Shown piece after piece: positions 34,336 through 44,923 of a DNA stretch of 64,000 nucleotides. A program made the translations under genes and the position numbers. The notes under the pieces were generated by a model. That model did not search any database. It worked only from the letters and a program-made list of their open reading frames with translations, and was not told the origin of the DNA. Source of the stretch: Leclercia adecarboxylata (GTDB taxonomy: Bacteria; Pseudomonadota; Gammaproteobacteria; Enterobacterales; Enterobacteriaceae). The stretch lies in NCBI RefSeq assembly GCF_006874705.1, contig NZ_CP035382.1, forward strand, positions 3,658,001 to 3,722,000. The letters run 5' to 3'. Each line of letters opens with the position of its first letter. The stretch's first letter is position 1.

Positions 34336-34680
34336 TTAGAGCTGACGCAGCCAGTCGGCTAACACCCGAGCGTGATTCTGCTGCCGGTCTTTCGCGCCAT
34401 ACAGCAGGGTCACGGTCTGCTTGTCTGCCAGGCGGGCAATCCGCAGTCCCTCATCCTGATGCAGAGCCAGCTCCTGACGATAGGCCTCGCTGAAGCTGGC
34501 GAAATCGATCGTCTCGCTGTGGAATGCCTTGCGCAAGTCGCTGGATGGGGCCAGGGTCTTACACCACTCATCGCAGGCTAACGCCTCCTTTTTCATCCCC
34601 CGCGGCCAGAGTCGGTCCACCAGGATCCGATAGCCATCCTCTTTACTGGCCTCGTCATACAGTCGTTTGCACTGAATCAT
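34336..34680 (-). CDS. yeaO: YeaO, DUF488 family protein
   Basis: 114 residues (E. coli 115). It shows the family's YRILVDRLWPRGMKKE start and a Lys/His-containing end, LLYGAKDRQQNHARVLADWL. Function is unknown. Start at ATG 34680 behind GGAGC. Neighbouring dgcP and nimT are as in E. coli. Confidence 0.9.
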   Translation of the reverse strand: MIQCKRLYDEASKEDGYRILVDRLWPRGMKKEALACDEWCKTLAPSSDLRKAFHSETIDFASFSEAYRQELALHQDEGLRIARLADKQTVTLLYGAKDRQQNHARVLADWLRQL

Positions 34681-34827
34681 GTTTTGCTCCTTTTCTCTGC
34701 CACGCCCTGTAGCTTCAACGCTAGCACATTCTGCCCACGTATTTTAAGGTGTTGTGATATCAACGAAAGATCGGTAGTCTGAGGCGCCTTATGTTATCTG
34801 ATATTTGTCTGGCATAAGGATCACTCT

Positions 34828-35538
34828 ATGGAACTCTCTGCGGTAAAAAATACCCTCCGAATTGCGCTGGTCGGCGACTACAATCCTGACGTTCTGGCTC
34901 ACCAGGCGATCCCTCTGGCCATTGATGATGCCGCAGCGGTGCTGGAGGTTACGGCCGACTACGACTGGCTGGCGACGACTGAATTAACCAGCCCGGAAGA
35001 CCTGGTCGGCTACGACGCTATCTGGCTGGTGCCGGCAAGCCCGTACAAAAATGCCGACGCCGCGTTTATTGCCGCACGCTACGCCCGCGAAAACAGCGTC
35101 CCGTTTCTTGGCACCTGCGGCGGCTTCCAGCATGCATTGATTGAATATGCCCGTAACGTCCTGGGCTGGCAGGATGCGGCCCACGCCGAGACGGATACCG
35201 AAGGCCGGATGGTGATTGCCCCGCTGACCTGCTCGCTGGTCGAGCAAAGCGACGCCATTGAACTGCGCGCCAATACCCTGATTGCCAGAGCCTATGGCCG
35301 GGAAGAGATCGAAGAGGGTTATCACTGCAATTACGGCGTCTCGCCTGAATTCGCGAAGGAACTGGAGAAGGGCGATATGCGCGTCACCGGCTGGGACGCG
35401 CAGGGTGAGATCCGTGCCGTAGAGCTGGTGACGCACCCGTTCTTTATCGCCACGCTGTTCCAGCATGAGCGCGCCGCCCTCGCAGGACGTCCGGCTCCGC
35501 TGGTGCAGGCTCTGCTTCGCGCAGCACTGAATTACTGA
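34828..35538 (+). CDS. CTP-synthase C-terminal-related amidotransferase-like protein
   Basis: 236 residues resembling the class I glutamine amidotransferase domain of CTP synthase: an RIALVGDYNPDVLAH start, a YDAIWLVPASPYKN oxyanion-side segment, the nucleophile elbow GTCGGFQHALIE with Cys97, and an end TLFQHE (about 209-214) where CTP synthase has FHPE. The His is moved by one position, so normal glutaminase chemistry is uncertain. No synthetase domain is present. Relatives are annotated as CTP synthase C-terminal region-related (seleno)proteins; here the residue is an ordinary Cys. It is absent from this site in E. coli K-12. Confidence 0.75.
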   Translation: MELSAVKNTLRIALVGDYNPDVLAHQAIPLAIDDAAAVLEVTADYDWLATTELTSPEDLVGYDAIWLVPASPYKNADAAFIAARYARENSVPFLGTCGGFQHALIEYARNVLGWQDAAHAETDTEGRMVIAPLTCSLVEQSDAIELRANTLIARAYGREEIEEGYHCNYGVSPEFAKELEKGDMRVTGWDAQGEIRAVELVTHPFFIATLFQHERAALAGRPAPLVQALLRAALNY

Positions 35539-35546
35539 GTGCCGGC

Positions 35547-36734
35547 TTAGCCGGGCGTGATCTCCCGGTCACGCCCGGCCAGCATCCCACAGACGGCCAT
35601 CACTACCGATACCAGCGCGCAGGCCAACAGCGGGATCCGCCAGTCGCCGTTGGCGTCGTGGATTTTGCCCATCAGCGGAGGTCCACAGGCGGCCAGAAGA
35701 TAGCCCACCGACTGCGCCATCCCGGAAAGGGCCGCAGCCTGATGTGCCGAGCTGGCGCGCAGGCCAATAAACGTCAGGCCGAGGATCATCGTGGCCCCGG
35801 ATCCAAAGCCAAAAATCAGCGTCCACATCACAGCCAGATCGGGCATAAACCATAGCCCTGCGCTGCTTACCGCACACATCATTGCCGCCAGCCCGGCCAC
35901 CCCACGCTGATCTTTCAGCCGCAGCAGGATCAGCGGCACTGCAATGCCCGGCGCGGCGGTTGCCAGCTGTAACAGCCCGTGCAGGGATCCGGCTTCGGTT
36001 TCGCTATAACCGTGGCTCTGCAGGATCGCCGGCAGCCAGCCAATAATCACATAGTAGATAAGCGAGTTAATCCCCAGAAACAGCGTCACCTGCCAGGCCA
36101 ACGCCGAGCGCCAGATACCCCGGCTATGTAGCGCCCGCGCGCCGCTCAGGGAGCCTGCAGGGCGCTGGCGCCACTGCGGTAACCACAGAAGCAACGCCAG
36201 CAGAGGGAATATCATCAGCATCAACAGCGCACCGTGCCAGCCTGCGCCGCTCAGGGCGACGGGCACCACCAGTGCAGAACCCAGCGCTGCCGCCGCCCCC
36301 ATCGTCAGGGAGTACGCTCCGGTCAGTTTCGCCACCTGGCCGGGGAAATCGCGTTTGATCAGCCCCGGCAGCAGCACGTTACCCAGCGCAATACCGCAGC
36401 CAATCACCGCCGTGCCGCCAAACAGCAGTATGGCGGAGGGCAGGGAGCGCAGGGCAATTCCGGCGATAATTAATAACAGGGCGATAAAAAGGCTGCGCTC
36501 CATGCCAATGCGGCGGGCAAGACCGGCCGCCAGGGGCGAGATGAGCGCAAAGGCCAGCAGCGGGAGGGTCGTGAGCAACCCGGTCTGGGCGGTGGTCAGG
36601 TCATAATCCGTGCGGATGGCGTCCAGCAGCGGCGCGGCGCCGGTAAAGGTCACCCGCAGCGAGGTGGCGATCATCAGGATGCCGGCGATCAGCAGCGCCC
36701 GCTGTTTGCCGGTAGTCGAAAGGGCTATGGTCAT
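35547..36734 (-). CDS. nimT: NimT (YeaN), MFS 2-nitroimidazole/cyanate-type transporter
   Basis: 395 residues with twelve predicted membrane segments, an MFS protein of the CynX/NimT group (E. coli NimT 393). In E. coli its overexpression exports 2-nitroimidazole. It is divergent from nimR, which represses it. An inverted repeat (CCGGGCGTGA/TCACGCCCGG) near its stop may act as terminator. Confidence 0.9.
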   Translation of the reverse strand: MTIALSTTGKQRALLIAGILMIATSLRVTFTGAAPLLDAIRTDYDLTTAQTGLLTTLPLLAFALISPLAAGLARRIGMERSLFIALLLIIAGIALRSLPSAILLFGGTAVIGCGIALGNVLLPGLIKRDFPGQVAKLTGAYSLTMGAAAALGSALVVPVALSGAGWHGALLMLMIFPLLALLLWLPQWRQRPAGSLSGARALHSRGIWRSALAWQVTLFLGINSLIYYVIIGWLPAILQSHGYSETEAGSLHGLLQLATAAPGIAVPLILLRLKDQRGVAGLAAMMCAVSSAGLWFMPDLAVMWTLIFGFGSGATMILGLTFIGLRASSAHQAAALSGMAQSVGYLLAACGPPLMGKIHDANGDWRIPLLACALVSVVMAVCGMLAGRDREITPG

Positions 36735-36833
36735 TGTTATCTCTTACCTCGAATTGAGGCTAAAGGATACGCATTTTCAGGAAGGTTGAAATCAAGCTAA
36801 AATGACAGATTATCGCTAACATCGGACAACATA

Positions 36834-37622
36834 ATGCCTGGACTCGGTCTTGAAGGTTACGATCCCGACAGTCAGCATGACCCAGCGGTGGCATTTCACG
36901 TGCGGGTGGTGGCAGATGAGCAGCGTATCGAGGAACATCAACACCGCAAGGGGCAGTTGATCCTCGCCCTGCACGGCGCGATCACCTGCGAAGTGGAGAA
37001 TGCCATGTGGATGGTGCCCCCTCAGTATGCGGTCTGGGTCCCCGGACAGCTGCCGCACAGCAATAAGGCCACACCCAGCGCCCGGCTCTGTTTTTTGTTT
37101 ATCGAGCCCGGGGCTGTATCGCTGCCGGATCGTTGCTGCACGCTAAAAATTTCACCGCTGGTACGGGAGTTGATCCTGACCCTGGCAGCGCGCAGCCCAG
37201 GACAACAGGATCCTGCCACCCGACGGCTGGTTGAGGTGCTGTTTGATGAACTGCCCCGCCAGCCCGAGGAGCAGCTGCAGCTCCCGGTCTCCTCGCATCC
37301 TAAAATTCGTCTGATGAGTGACACCATGGCCGCCTCCCCGGCGGAATGGCAGACGCTACACCAGTGGGCGCACCATTTTGCAATGAGCGAGCGCAACCTT
37401 GCCCGGCTGGTGGTCAGTGAAACCGGGCTCAACTTTCGCCGCTGGCGGCATCAGCTTCAGCTGATCGTGGCCCTGCAGGGATTGATCCGCGGCCAGTCGG
37501 TGCAGCAGGTGGCCCATGCTCTGGGTTATGACTCCACCACGGCGTTTATCACCATGTTCAAAAAGGGGCTGGGGCAGACTCCGGCGCGGTATATCGCCAG
37601 CCTGGCTACGACTTACCGATAA
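36834..37622 (+). CDS. nimR: NimR (YeaM), AraC-family repressor of nimT
   Basis: 262 residues. An N-terminal cupin-like sensor half (about 20-110, around [15 protein letters not shown]) is followed by an AraC-type double helix-turn-helix (about 160-255) with [28 protein letters not shown]. In E. coli NimR is an autoregulator and represses nimT. It sits divergent from nimT across 99 bases. Confidence 0.9.
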   Translation: MPGLGLEGYDPDSQHDPAVAFHVRVVADEQRIEEHQHRKGQLILALHGAITCEVENAMWMVPPQYAVWVPGQLPHSNKATPSARLCFLFIEPGAVSLPDRCCTLKISPLVRELILTLAARSPGQQDPATRRLVEVLFDELPRQPEEQLQLPVSSHPKIRLMSDTMAASPAEWQTLHQWAHHFAMSERNLARLVVSETGLNFRRWRHQLQLIVALQGLIRGQSVQQVAHALGYDSTTAFITMFKKGLGQTPARYIASLATTYR

Positions 37623-38052
37623 ACAGCGATACCAGCCCGGCGGCAATCAGCGGGCCGACCGGCACGCCGCGGAACAGCGCCACCCCCAGCACCGTGCCCA
37701 CCAGCAGTCCGGCCACCAGCGTGGGCTGGGAGCTCATCAGCGTGACGCCGCGCCCGCCCAGCCACGACACAAACACGCCCACGGCGATGGCAATCAAGGA
37801 TTTCCAGTTCATGAAGGCGTGGATCAGCGTTGAGGCTGGCAGAGTGCCGCTGGCAATCGGCGCCATCACGCCGATGGTGAGGATAATAATCCCGACGGTC
37901 AGACCTTGCTTTTCAATCCACGGGAAAAAACCGCTCAATGGCGTCACCCGGACGATGATCAGCACCAGAATTGAAATTGCTACCGTGGTGTTGTGGCTGA
38001 CAAAGCCCAGCGCCGCCAGGCCCAGAAGAATGAGCAGAGTAGGGTCGAACAT
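37606..38052 (-). CDS. yeaL: YeaL, UPF0756 membrane protein
   Basis: 148 residues, as in E. coli. It has four or five membrane segments, including [16 protein letters not shown] near the start and a late [17 protein letters not shown]. Function is unknown. Its 3' end overlaps the nimR 3' end by 17 bases, tail to tail. Confidence 0.92.
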   Translation of the reverse strand: MFDPTLLILLGLAALGFVSHNTTVAISILVLIIVRVTPLSGFFPWIEKQGLTVGIIILTIGVMAPIASGTLPASTLIHAFMNWKSLIAIAVGVFVSWLGGRGVTLMSSQPTLVAGLLVGTVLGVALFRGVPVGPLIAAGLVSLFIGKS

Positions 38053-38362
38053 GTTGTATTCCTTGCCAAAATAAAAAAGTAAGCCTGCTTACTTTACCCG
38101 CTCGCAGGTAGGTAAAAAGCGTTTTTAACAAAAAATATTCTGATTTGGGCTATTGCCTGAAAGGGGATGACGGGACGCTGCGGCCCCGCTTTTTCCACGA
38201 TAAACAGGTTTTATTTCGTCGACATTTTTTAAAGATAATTGGAAACAATCATTCCGTAGATTTATTAGTAGGCGTCTATATAATATTTTAATTCGCTGAC
38301 ATTTTTTGAGATTTAATCAATTATGATTTTTGTTGTTATTAATCTGTTACTCTGGAGTTTCT
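38053..38362. other. Intergenic region yeaL - diguanylate cyclase
   Basis: This 310-base stretch is AT-rich compared with its surroundings. It holds a perfect -10 hexamer TATAAT at 38279-38284 on the plus strand, without a good -35, that may drive the CZB cyclase gene with a leader of about 70 bases. I see no ORF, small RNA terminator or repeat in it. Confidence 0.45.
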
Positions 38363-39259
38363 GTGAACAGAAAGTTTAAAGAGATTGACGAAACCGTACG
38401 CGGTCTGAACCAGTCAACGGATGCACATTTCAAATGGTTAGTAAAACTTTTGCGTTTTATCGACAGTCGTAATGTAGATTTACCGGAAGTTTCCAGTGAG
38501 GAAGCTCATCTGCATTGCGAGTTTGGTCACTGGCTTAATACCCGGTTACTGGAAGAGCGAGAAGACACAAACTTTTTACTGGATATTAACAAAAAACATA
38601 TTCATGTTCATCAGGCTTGCCGGCGTTTAATTTCTGCTATTGAACAGCAGCGTCAGCGTAATGAGGATTTTGATCTCTTCGAACAATCGTTGCTGGCGTT
38701 CACCGATGCCCTGACCCTCTATAAAGTACACCTGCTGCAGCTGCGTACCAGCTATGACGCCCTGACAGGCCTGCCGCTGCGCCGCATCCTCGATGAGTCG
38801 TTCGGCAGCATGAATAAAGAGCTGGGCGCCAGTGGCCTCTATTTATTATTACTGGATATCGATCACTTTAAAAAAGTGAATGATAATTACGGTCATCTGA
38901 ACGGGGATATTGTTTTGCGTTCACTGGCCCTGAATATCAGTAATAATATCCGGCGCTCTGAGTCGATGTATCGTTATGGAGGAGAAGAGTTTATTGTTTT
39001 ACTCCATGCCACCCACGACGATGAAGCGGTCATTATTGCCGAGCGCCTGCGCCGCGACATTGCCCGGCTGGAAACCATTGCCGGTGAGCACATTATTCGT
39101 ATTACTTTTACCGGTGGATTAACGCGTATTCATCAGGGGGAGGTGCTTCGGGAAGTACTGGAGCGGGCGGATATCGCGTTATATACCGGCAAAAAAAGCG
39201 GCCGTAATTGTACCCAGCTGATTAACCGGGAGCTCGAAACGCAGAAGTTTTGTGATTAA
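38363..39259 (+). CDS. Zinc-binding CZB-GGDEF diguanylate cyclase, DgcZ-like
   Basis: 298 residues from a GTG start behind GGAG; the upstream TTG-initiated frame is rejected. The N-terminal CZB domain keeps all four zinc ligands of E. coli DgcZ: His22, Cys52, His79 and His83. The GGDEF domain has an intact GGEEF (206-210) and no clear RxxD inhibitory motif. It makes c-di-GMP, and zinc is expected to inhibit it. In E. coli this slot holds cdgI/dgcJ, and dgcZ is elsewhere, so this is a different, possibly acquired, cyclase. Codon use is more AT-rich than in the neighbours. Confidence 0.88.
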   Translation: MNRKFKEIDETVRGLNQSTDAHFKWLVKLLRFIDSRNVDLPEVSSEEAHLHCEFGHWLNTRLLEEREDTNFLLDINKKHIHVHQACRRLISAIEQQRQRNEDFDLFEQSLLAFTDALTLYKVHLLQLRTSYDALTGLPLRRILDESFGSMNKELGASGLYLLLLDIDHFKKVNDNYGHLNGDIVLRSLALNISNNIRRSESMYRYGGEEFIVLLHATHDDEAVIIAERLRRDIARLETIAGEHIIRITFTGGLTRIHQGEVLREVLERADIALYTGKKSGRNCTQLINRELETQKFCD

Positions 39260-39262
39260 CTA

Positions 39263-39299
39263 AAATACACCAGTTATTTTAAACTGGTGTATTTATTTC
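39263..39299 (+). terminator. Terminator of the CZB cyclase gene
   Basis: AAATACACCAGTT-atttt-AAACTGGTGTATTT forms a long perfect stem with T-rich ends. Confidence 0.8.
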
Positions 39300-39404
39300 T
39301 GGGGCCAGACATTCATCCACATCCATTTCGGCATTATGACAATTTCCAACCCATTTCTGCTCCTCTCATTCTCTTTGACCGCCGGTCAGTGACCGGCGGT
39401 GGGG

Positions 39405-40814
<1,410 letters not shown>

Positions 40815-40817
40815 CTA

Positions 40818-42752
40818 TTAAGACGATTTACGCACGCGCAGGTACCATTCGCAGAGCAGGCGAACCTGTTTGCGGGTGTAACCTTTCTCCATCATGCGGT
40901 CGACAAAATCGTCGTGCTTTTTCTGCTCGTCGGTTGAGGTTTTGGCATTAAAGGAAATGACCGGCAACAGCTCCTCGGTATTGGAGAACATTTTCTTCTC
41001 AATAACCGTGCGCAGTTTTTCGTAGCTGGTCCAGTTCGGATTACGTCCGCTGAAGTTCGCTCTGGCGCGCAGCACAAAGTTGACGATCTCATTTCGGAAG
41101 TCTTTCGGATTACTGATCCCGGCGGGCTTCTCGATTTTTTCCAGTTCCGCATTCAGTGACTCGCGGTCAAACAGCTGGCCGGTATCCGGGTCACGATACT
41201 CCTGATCCTGGATCCAGAAGTCAGCATAGGTAACGTAGCGGTCAAAAATGTTCTGCCCGTACTCGGAGTAGGATTCCAGGTAGGCGGTCTGGATCTCTTT
41301 GCCAATGAACTCGGCGTATTTCGGGATCAGATAGCCTTTCAGGAACTCCAGATAACGTTCAGCCTGCTCCTGCGGGAACTGTTCACGCTCAATTTGCTGC
41401 TCCAGGACGTAGAACAGATGTACCGGGTTAGCGGCCACTTCAGCATGGTCAAAGTTGAACACGCGGGAGAGGATTTTGAACGCAAAGCGCGTGGAGAGAC
41501 CGTTCATCCCTTCATCCACACCGGCGTAATCGCGATACTCTTGGTAGGACTTCGCTTTCGGGTCGGTATCTTTCAGGCTTTCACCGTCATAGACGCGCAT
41601 TTTCGAGTAGATGCTGGAGTTTTCTGGTTCTTTCAGGCGCGACAGAATTGAGAAGCGCGACAGCGTTTCCAGGGTTCCCGGGGCGCATGGGGCGTGAACC
41701 AGCTCACTGTGGTTCAGCAGTTTTTCGTAAATCTTGATCTCTTCGGAGATCCGCAGGCAGTAAGGCACTTTGACGATATAAACACGGTCAAGGAAGGCCT
41801 CGTTGTTTTTGTTGTTTCGGAAGGTAACCCATTCCGATTCGTTGGAGTGCGCCAGAATAATGCCGTTAAACGGCAGGGCGGAGATCCCTTCCGTACCGTT
41901 GTAGTTACCCTCCTGGGTTGCGGTCAGCAGCGGATGCAGCACCTTAATCGGCGCTTTAAACATCTCGACGAACTCCATAATCCCCTGGTTGGCGCGGCAC
42001 AGCGCACCGGAATAACCGTAAGCATCAGGATCGTTTTGCGCGTGGTTTTCCAGTTTACGGATGTCCACTTTACCTACCAGCGCAGAGATATCCTGGTTGT
42101 TCTCGTCACCCGGTTCGGTTTTAGCAATCGCAATCTGTTCCAGAATGGAAGGCCAGGCTTTCACCACGCGGAATTTGGTAATGTCGCCGCCAAATTCATG
42201 CAGGCGCTTCGCGGCCCACGGCGACATAATAGTGCCGAGATAGCGACGAGGAATGCCGTACTCTTTATCCAGAATCTGCGCATCTTCCTGCGGGTTAAAC
42301 AGGCACAGCGGATGGTCGTTGACCGGGCTGCGTTCGCCGTTGGCGCTGAGCACGTAAATCGGTACACGCTGCATCAACGCTTTCAGCCGTTCAGCCAGCG
42401 AGGATTTACCACCGCCGACGGGACCCAGCAGATACAGGATCTGTTTCTTCTCTTCCAGACCCTGAGCAGCGTGCTTCAGGTAGGAAACAATCTGCTCGAT
42501 GGCATCTTCCATGCCGTAAAATTCTTCAAACGCAGGATATCGGGCGACGACCCGATTCGAAAACAGACGGGAAAGCCGTGGCTCCTGGGCAGTATCAACC
42601 ATATTCGGCTCACCAATAGCCATCAATAGTCGTTCTGCCGCATTGGCATAGGCACTGCGATCTTGCCGACAAATGGTAAGAAACTCCTGCAGTGTGAACT
42701 CTTCGTCCTTGGCAGCTTCATAGCGCTGGCGATAGTGATCGAATATATTCAT
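40818..42752 (-). CDS. yeaG: YeaG, PrkA-family serine protein kinase
   Basis: 644 residues, as in E. coli. The N-terminal AAA+ module has Walker A GPVGGGKSS (110-118, Lys116) and a C-terminal PrkA kinase domain. In E. coli YeaG is induced in nitrogen starvation and stationary phase and supports survival with YeaH. Start 42752 (MNIFDHYRQRYEAAKDEEF) is conserved. A sigma-54 promoter lies upstream. Confidence 0.95.
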   Translation of the reverse strand: MNIFDHYRQRYEAAKDEEFTLQEFLTICRQDRSAYANAAERLLMAIGEPNMVDTAQEPRLSRLFSNRVVARYPAFEEFYGMEDAIEQIVSYLKHAAQGLEEKKQILYLLGPVGGGKSSLAERLKALMQRVPIYVLSANGERSPVNDHPLCLFNPQEDAQILDKEYGIPRRYLGTIMSPWAAKRLHEFGGDITKFRVVKAWPSILEQIAIAKTEPGDENNQDISALVGKVDIRKLENHAQNDPDAYGYSGALCRANQGIMEFVEMFKAPIKVLHPLLTATQEGNYNGTEGISALPFNGIILAHSNESEWVTFRNNKNNEAFLDRVYIVKVPYCLRISEEIKIYEKLLNHSELVHAPCAPGTLETLSRFSILSRLKEPENSSIYSKMRVYDGESLKDTDPKAKSYQEYRDYAGVDEGMNGLSTRFAFKILSRVFNFDHAEVAANPVHLFYVLEQQIEREQFPQEQAERYLEFLKGYLIPKYAEFIGKEIQTAYLESYSEYGQNIFDRYVTYADFWIQDQEYRDPDTGQLFDRESLNAELEKIEKPAGISNPKDFRNEIVNFVLRARANFSGRNPNWTSYEKLRTVIEKKMFSNTEELLPVISFNAKTSTDEQKKHDDFVDRMMEKGYTRKQVRLLCEWYLRVRKSS

Positions 42753-43185
42753 GGCATGCCGTCCTTTCGTTTTTTAGCACAGGAAAAGAGCCGTTCATAT
42801 GAATAGTAGAGGCTCCCGGAAGCGGGATCCGTTGCACCTCACTGCCAGAGCAGCAACCCGTGTGCCAGGTCGGGCGCTAAAACCGCGGGGTGATTCGGTA
42901 TTCAGCTTCTTAAAATTAAGCGTAGATGGCATTTGCAAAACTTGCCTGCACGCAAAATCTAATTTCAATGACATATCAATAACTCATCCAGAAATTCAGC
43001 CAAATCCTGTCAGACAAAGAGACTTCCTTCACTGAACGGTAATCTGGCTGACAGCGTTCCGTCATTTGCCGCAAACAAAATAATGGGTTAATCAAATTGA
43101 TTAGCTGACAAAAAATTTTGAGAAATGGGGGGAATGACGGTTACACTTCACCCGCTGATTATTTGACTACAGGAAAGAATGGATT
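42753..43185. other. Intergenic region yeaG - mipA
   Basis: This 433-base stretch contains the yeaGH sigma-54 promoter (42852-42867) and, at its right end, the mipA promoter and ribosome-binding site. A short plus-strand open frame (42799-43035) has no conserved features or ribosome-binding site and is not called. I see no terminator or small RNA signature. No clear NtrC site was found. Confidence 0.5.
42852..42867 (-). promoter_or_regulatory. Sigma-54 promoter of yeaGH
   Basis: The minus-strand 16-mer TGGCACACGGGTTGCT matches the RpoN consensus TGGCAYRNNNNTTGCW at every specified position. Transcription would start about 42842, some 90 bases before yeaG. It agrees with the known NtrC/RpoN control of yeaGH in E. 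coli. Confidence 0.9.
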
Positions 43186-43932
43186 GTGACCAAACTCAAA
43201 CTTCTGGCACTGGGGATTATCGTTGCCACCTCAGTGAGTACAGCATACGCGGAAAATCAGTGGTCAGTTGGTGCTGGTGTCGGCGTAATCAATAGCCCTT
43301 ATAAACAATATGACCGTGATTTCTATCCGGTTCCGGTTGTCACTTATGAAGGGGATAATTTCTGGTTCCGCGGGCTGGGCGGTGGCTACTATCTTTGGAA
43401 CGACCAGACCGACAAACTCTCCGTCATGGCCTACTACGACCCAACGCACTTCAAGCCAGGCGATAGCGACAACTACCAGCTTCGTCAGCTCGATAAACGT
43501 AAGAGCACCATGATGGCGGGGGTTTCCTGGGTCCATAACACCGAATACGGTTTCCTGCGCACCGCCCTGGCTGGCGATACGCTTGATAACAGTAATGGCT
43601 ATATCTGGGATCTGGCGTGGTTGTACCGTTACACCAATGGCGGGCTGACGCTGACTCCGGGCATCGGTCTGGAATACCACAGCGAAAACTACAACGACTA
43701 CTATTATGGCGTGTCCCATAAAGAGTCCCGTCGCAGCGGCCTGAACAGCTATGACGCAGATGATGGCTGGAACCCGTACCTGGAACTGACTGCCAGCTAT
43801 AAATTTGCTCCTGACTGGAACGTCTACGCCACGGGGCGTTATAACCGCCTGAGCGACGAAGTGAAGGACAGTCCGATGGTCGATAAGTCCTGGACGGGGC
43901 TGATGTCGGTGGGTCTGACCTGGAGTTTCTGA
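43186..43932 (+). CDS. mipA: MipA, MltA-interacting outer-membrane protein
   Basis: 248 residues. The GTG start has an AGGAAAG ribosome-binding site at slightly long spacing; an upstream ATG (43179) is out of frame. A signal peptide (1-22, cut after VSTAYA) precedes a beta-barrel of the MipA/OmpV family with aromatic ends such as LTWSF. In E. coli it scaffolds MltA and PBP1B. The mature part diverges from E. coli more than the surrounding genes do. Confidence 0.93.
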   Translation: MTKLKLLALGIIVATSVSTAYAENQWSVGAGVGVINSPYKQYDRDFYPVPVVTYEGDNFWFRGLGGGYYLWNDQTDKLSVMAYYDPTHFKPGDSDNYQLRQLDKRKSTMMAGVSWVHNTEYGFLRTALAGDTLDNSNGYIWDLAWLYRYTNGGLTLTPGIGLEYHSENYNDYYYGVSHKESRRSGLNSYDADDGWNPYLELTASYKFAPDWNVYATGRYNRLSDEVKDSPMVDKSWTGLMSVGLTWSF

Positions 43933-43965
43933 TTGTGCATTTTTACTGTGCAATTTGTGCATCAC

Positions 43966-43994
43966 AACGGGGCTCTTGAGCCCCGTTTGTTTTA
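43966..43994 (+). terminator. Terminator of mipA
   Basis: A 10-bp stem, AACGGGGCTC/GAGCCCCGTT, is followed by TTGTTTT. Confidence 0.8.
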
Positions 43995-44022
43995 GGGTGG
44001 TGCAGATAAACAGGAGAATGTG

Positions 44023-44877
44023 ATGAGCGAAAAAACCGTTAACTTTGGCAACAACATCGTCCTTCCGGCCATTGGCCAGGGTACCTGGTACATGGGCGAA
44101 AAAGCGAGCCAGCGCCGCCAGGAAGTGGACGCCCTGCGGGCTGGCATTGAGCGCGGGCTGACGCTGATTGATACCGCCGAGATGTATGCCGACGGCGGCG
44201 CGGAAAAGGTGGTCGGCGAGGCGATCAAAGGCCTGCGCGACGAGGTGTTTCTGGTCTCCAAAGTCTACCCGTGGAATGCCGGAGGGCACAAAGGGATAGC
44301 CGCCTGCGAAGCCAGCCTGCGCCGTCTCGGCACCGAGTATATTGACCTTTATCTGCTGCACTGGCGCGGGAATTACGCCCTGGATGAGACCGTCCGACTA
44401 ATGGAGACGCTGCAACAGCAGGGGAAAATTGGCCGCTGGGGCGTCTCGAACCTCGACTATGCGGATATGCAGGAGCTTTGGCAGGTGCCAGGCGGACAGG
44501 CCTGCGCGGCCAATCAGGTGCTGTACCATCTGGCCTCGCGCGGTATCGAATATGACCTGCTGCCATGGTGTCAGCAGCAGTCGATGCCGGTGATGGCCTA
44601 TTGCCCGCTGGCGCAGGCCGGGCGGCTACGCTCAGGGCTGTTCAATCATCCGGTAGTGAATGCGATAGCGCAGGAGTACCAGATCACGGCGGCGCAGGTT
44701 CTGCTGGCGTGGGTGATAAGTCATCGCGGGGTCGTGGCTATCCCGAAAGCGTCATCCATTAAGCATGTGGAAGAGAATGCGGGCGCGCTGGGCATTTCGC
44801 TCTCTGCGGAGGCGTTAAAGCAGCTGGATGCGGCCTTCCCGGCGCCTGAACAGAAAACGGCGTTAGACATGGTGTGA
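44023..44877 (+). CDS. yeaE: YeaE, aldo/keto reductase (methylglyoxal reductase)
   Basis: 284 residues, as in E. coli. The AKR catalytic tetrad is visible: Asp50, Tyr55, Lys80 and His113 (DTAEMY, LVSK, LLHW). It is NADPH-dependent and in E. coli reduces methylglyoxal and other carbonyls. The ATG at 44023 is chosen over the preceding GTG because of spacing to GGAG. Confidence 0.93.
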   Translation: MSEKTVNFGNNIVLPAIGQGTWYMGEKASQRRQEVDALRAGIERGLTLIDTAEMYADGGAEKVVGEAIKGLRDEVFLVSKVYPWNAGGHKGIAACEASLRRLGTEYIDLYLLHWRGNYALDETVRLMETLQQQGKIGRWGVSNLDYADMQELWQVPGGQACAANQVLYHLASRGIEYDLLPWCQQQSMPVMAYCPLAQAGRLRSGLFNHPVVNAIAQEYQITAAQVLLAWVISHRGVVAIPKASSIKHVEENAGALGISLSAEALKQLDAAFPAPEQKTALDMV

Positions 44878-44923
44878 AGTGAGCGTAATGCCCTCTCAAC
44901 ATGGAGAGGGCAAGGGTAGGGGA

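Noticed and set aside
42799..43035. 78-codon plus-strand ORF between yeaG and mipA
   Set aside because: No ribosome-binding site or conserved feature, and it overlaps the yeaGH sigma-54 promoter.
43264..44361. 365-codon minus-strand frame across mipA and yeaE
   Set aside because: Spans two real genes on the other strand; no conserved features.
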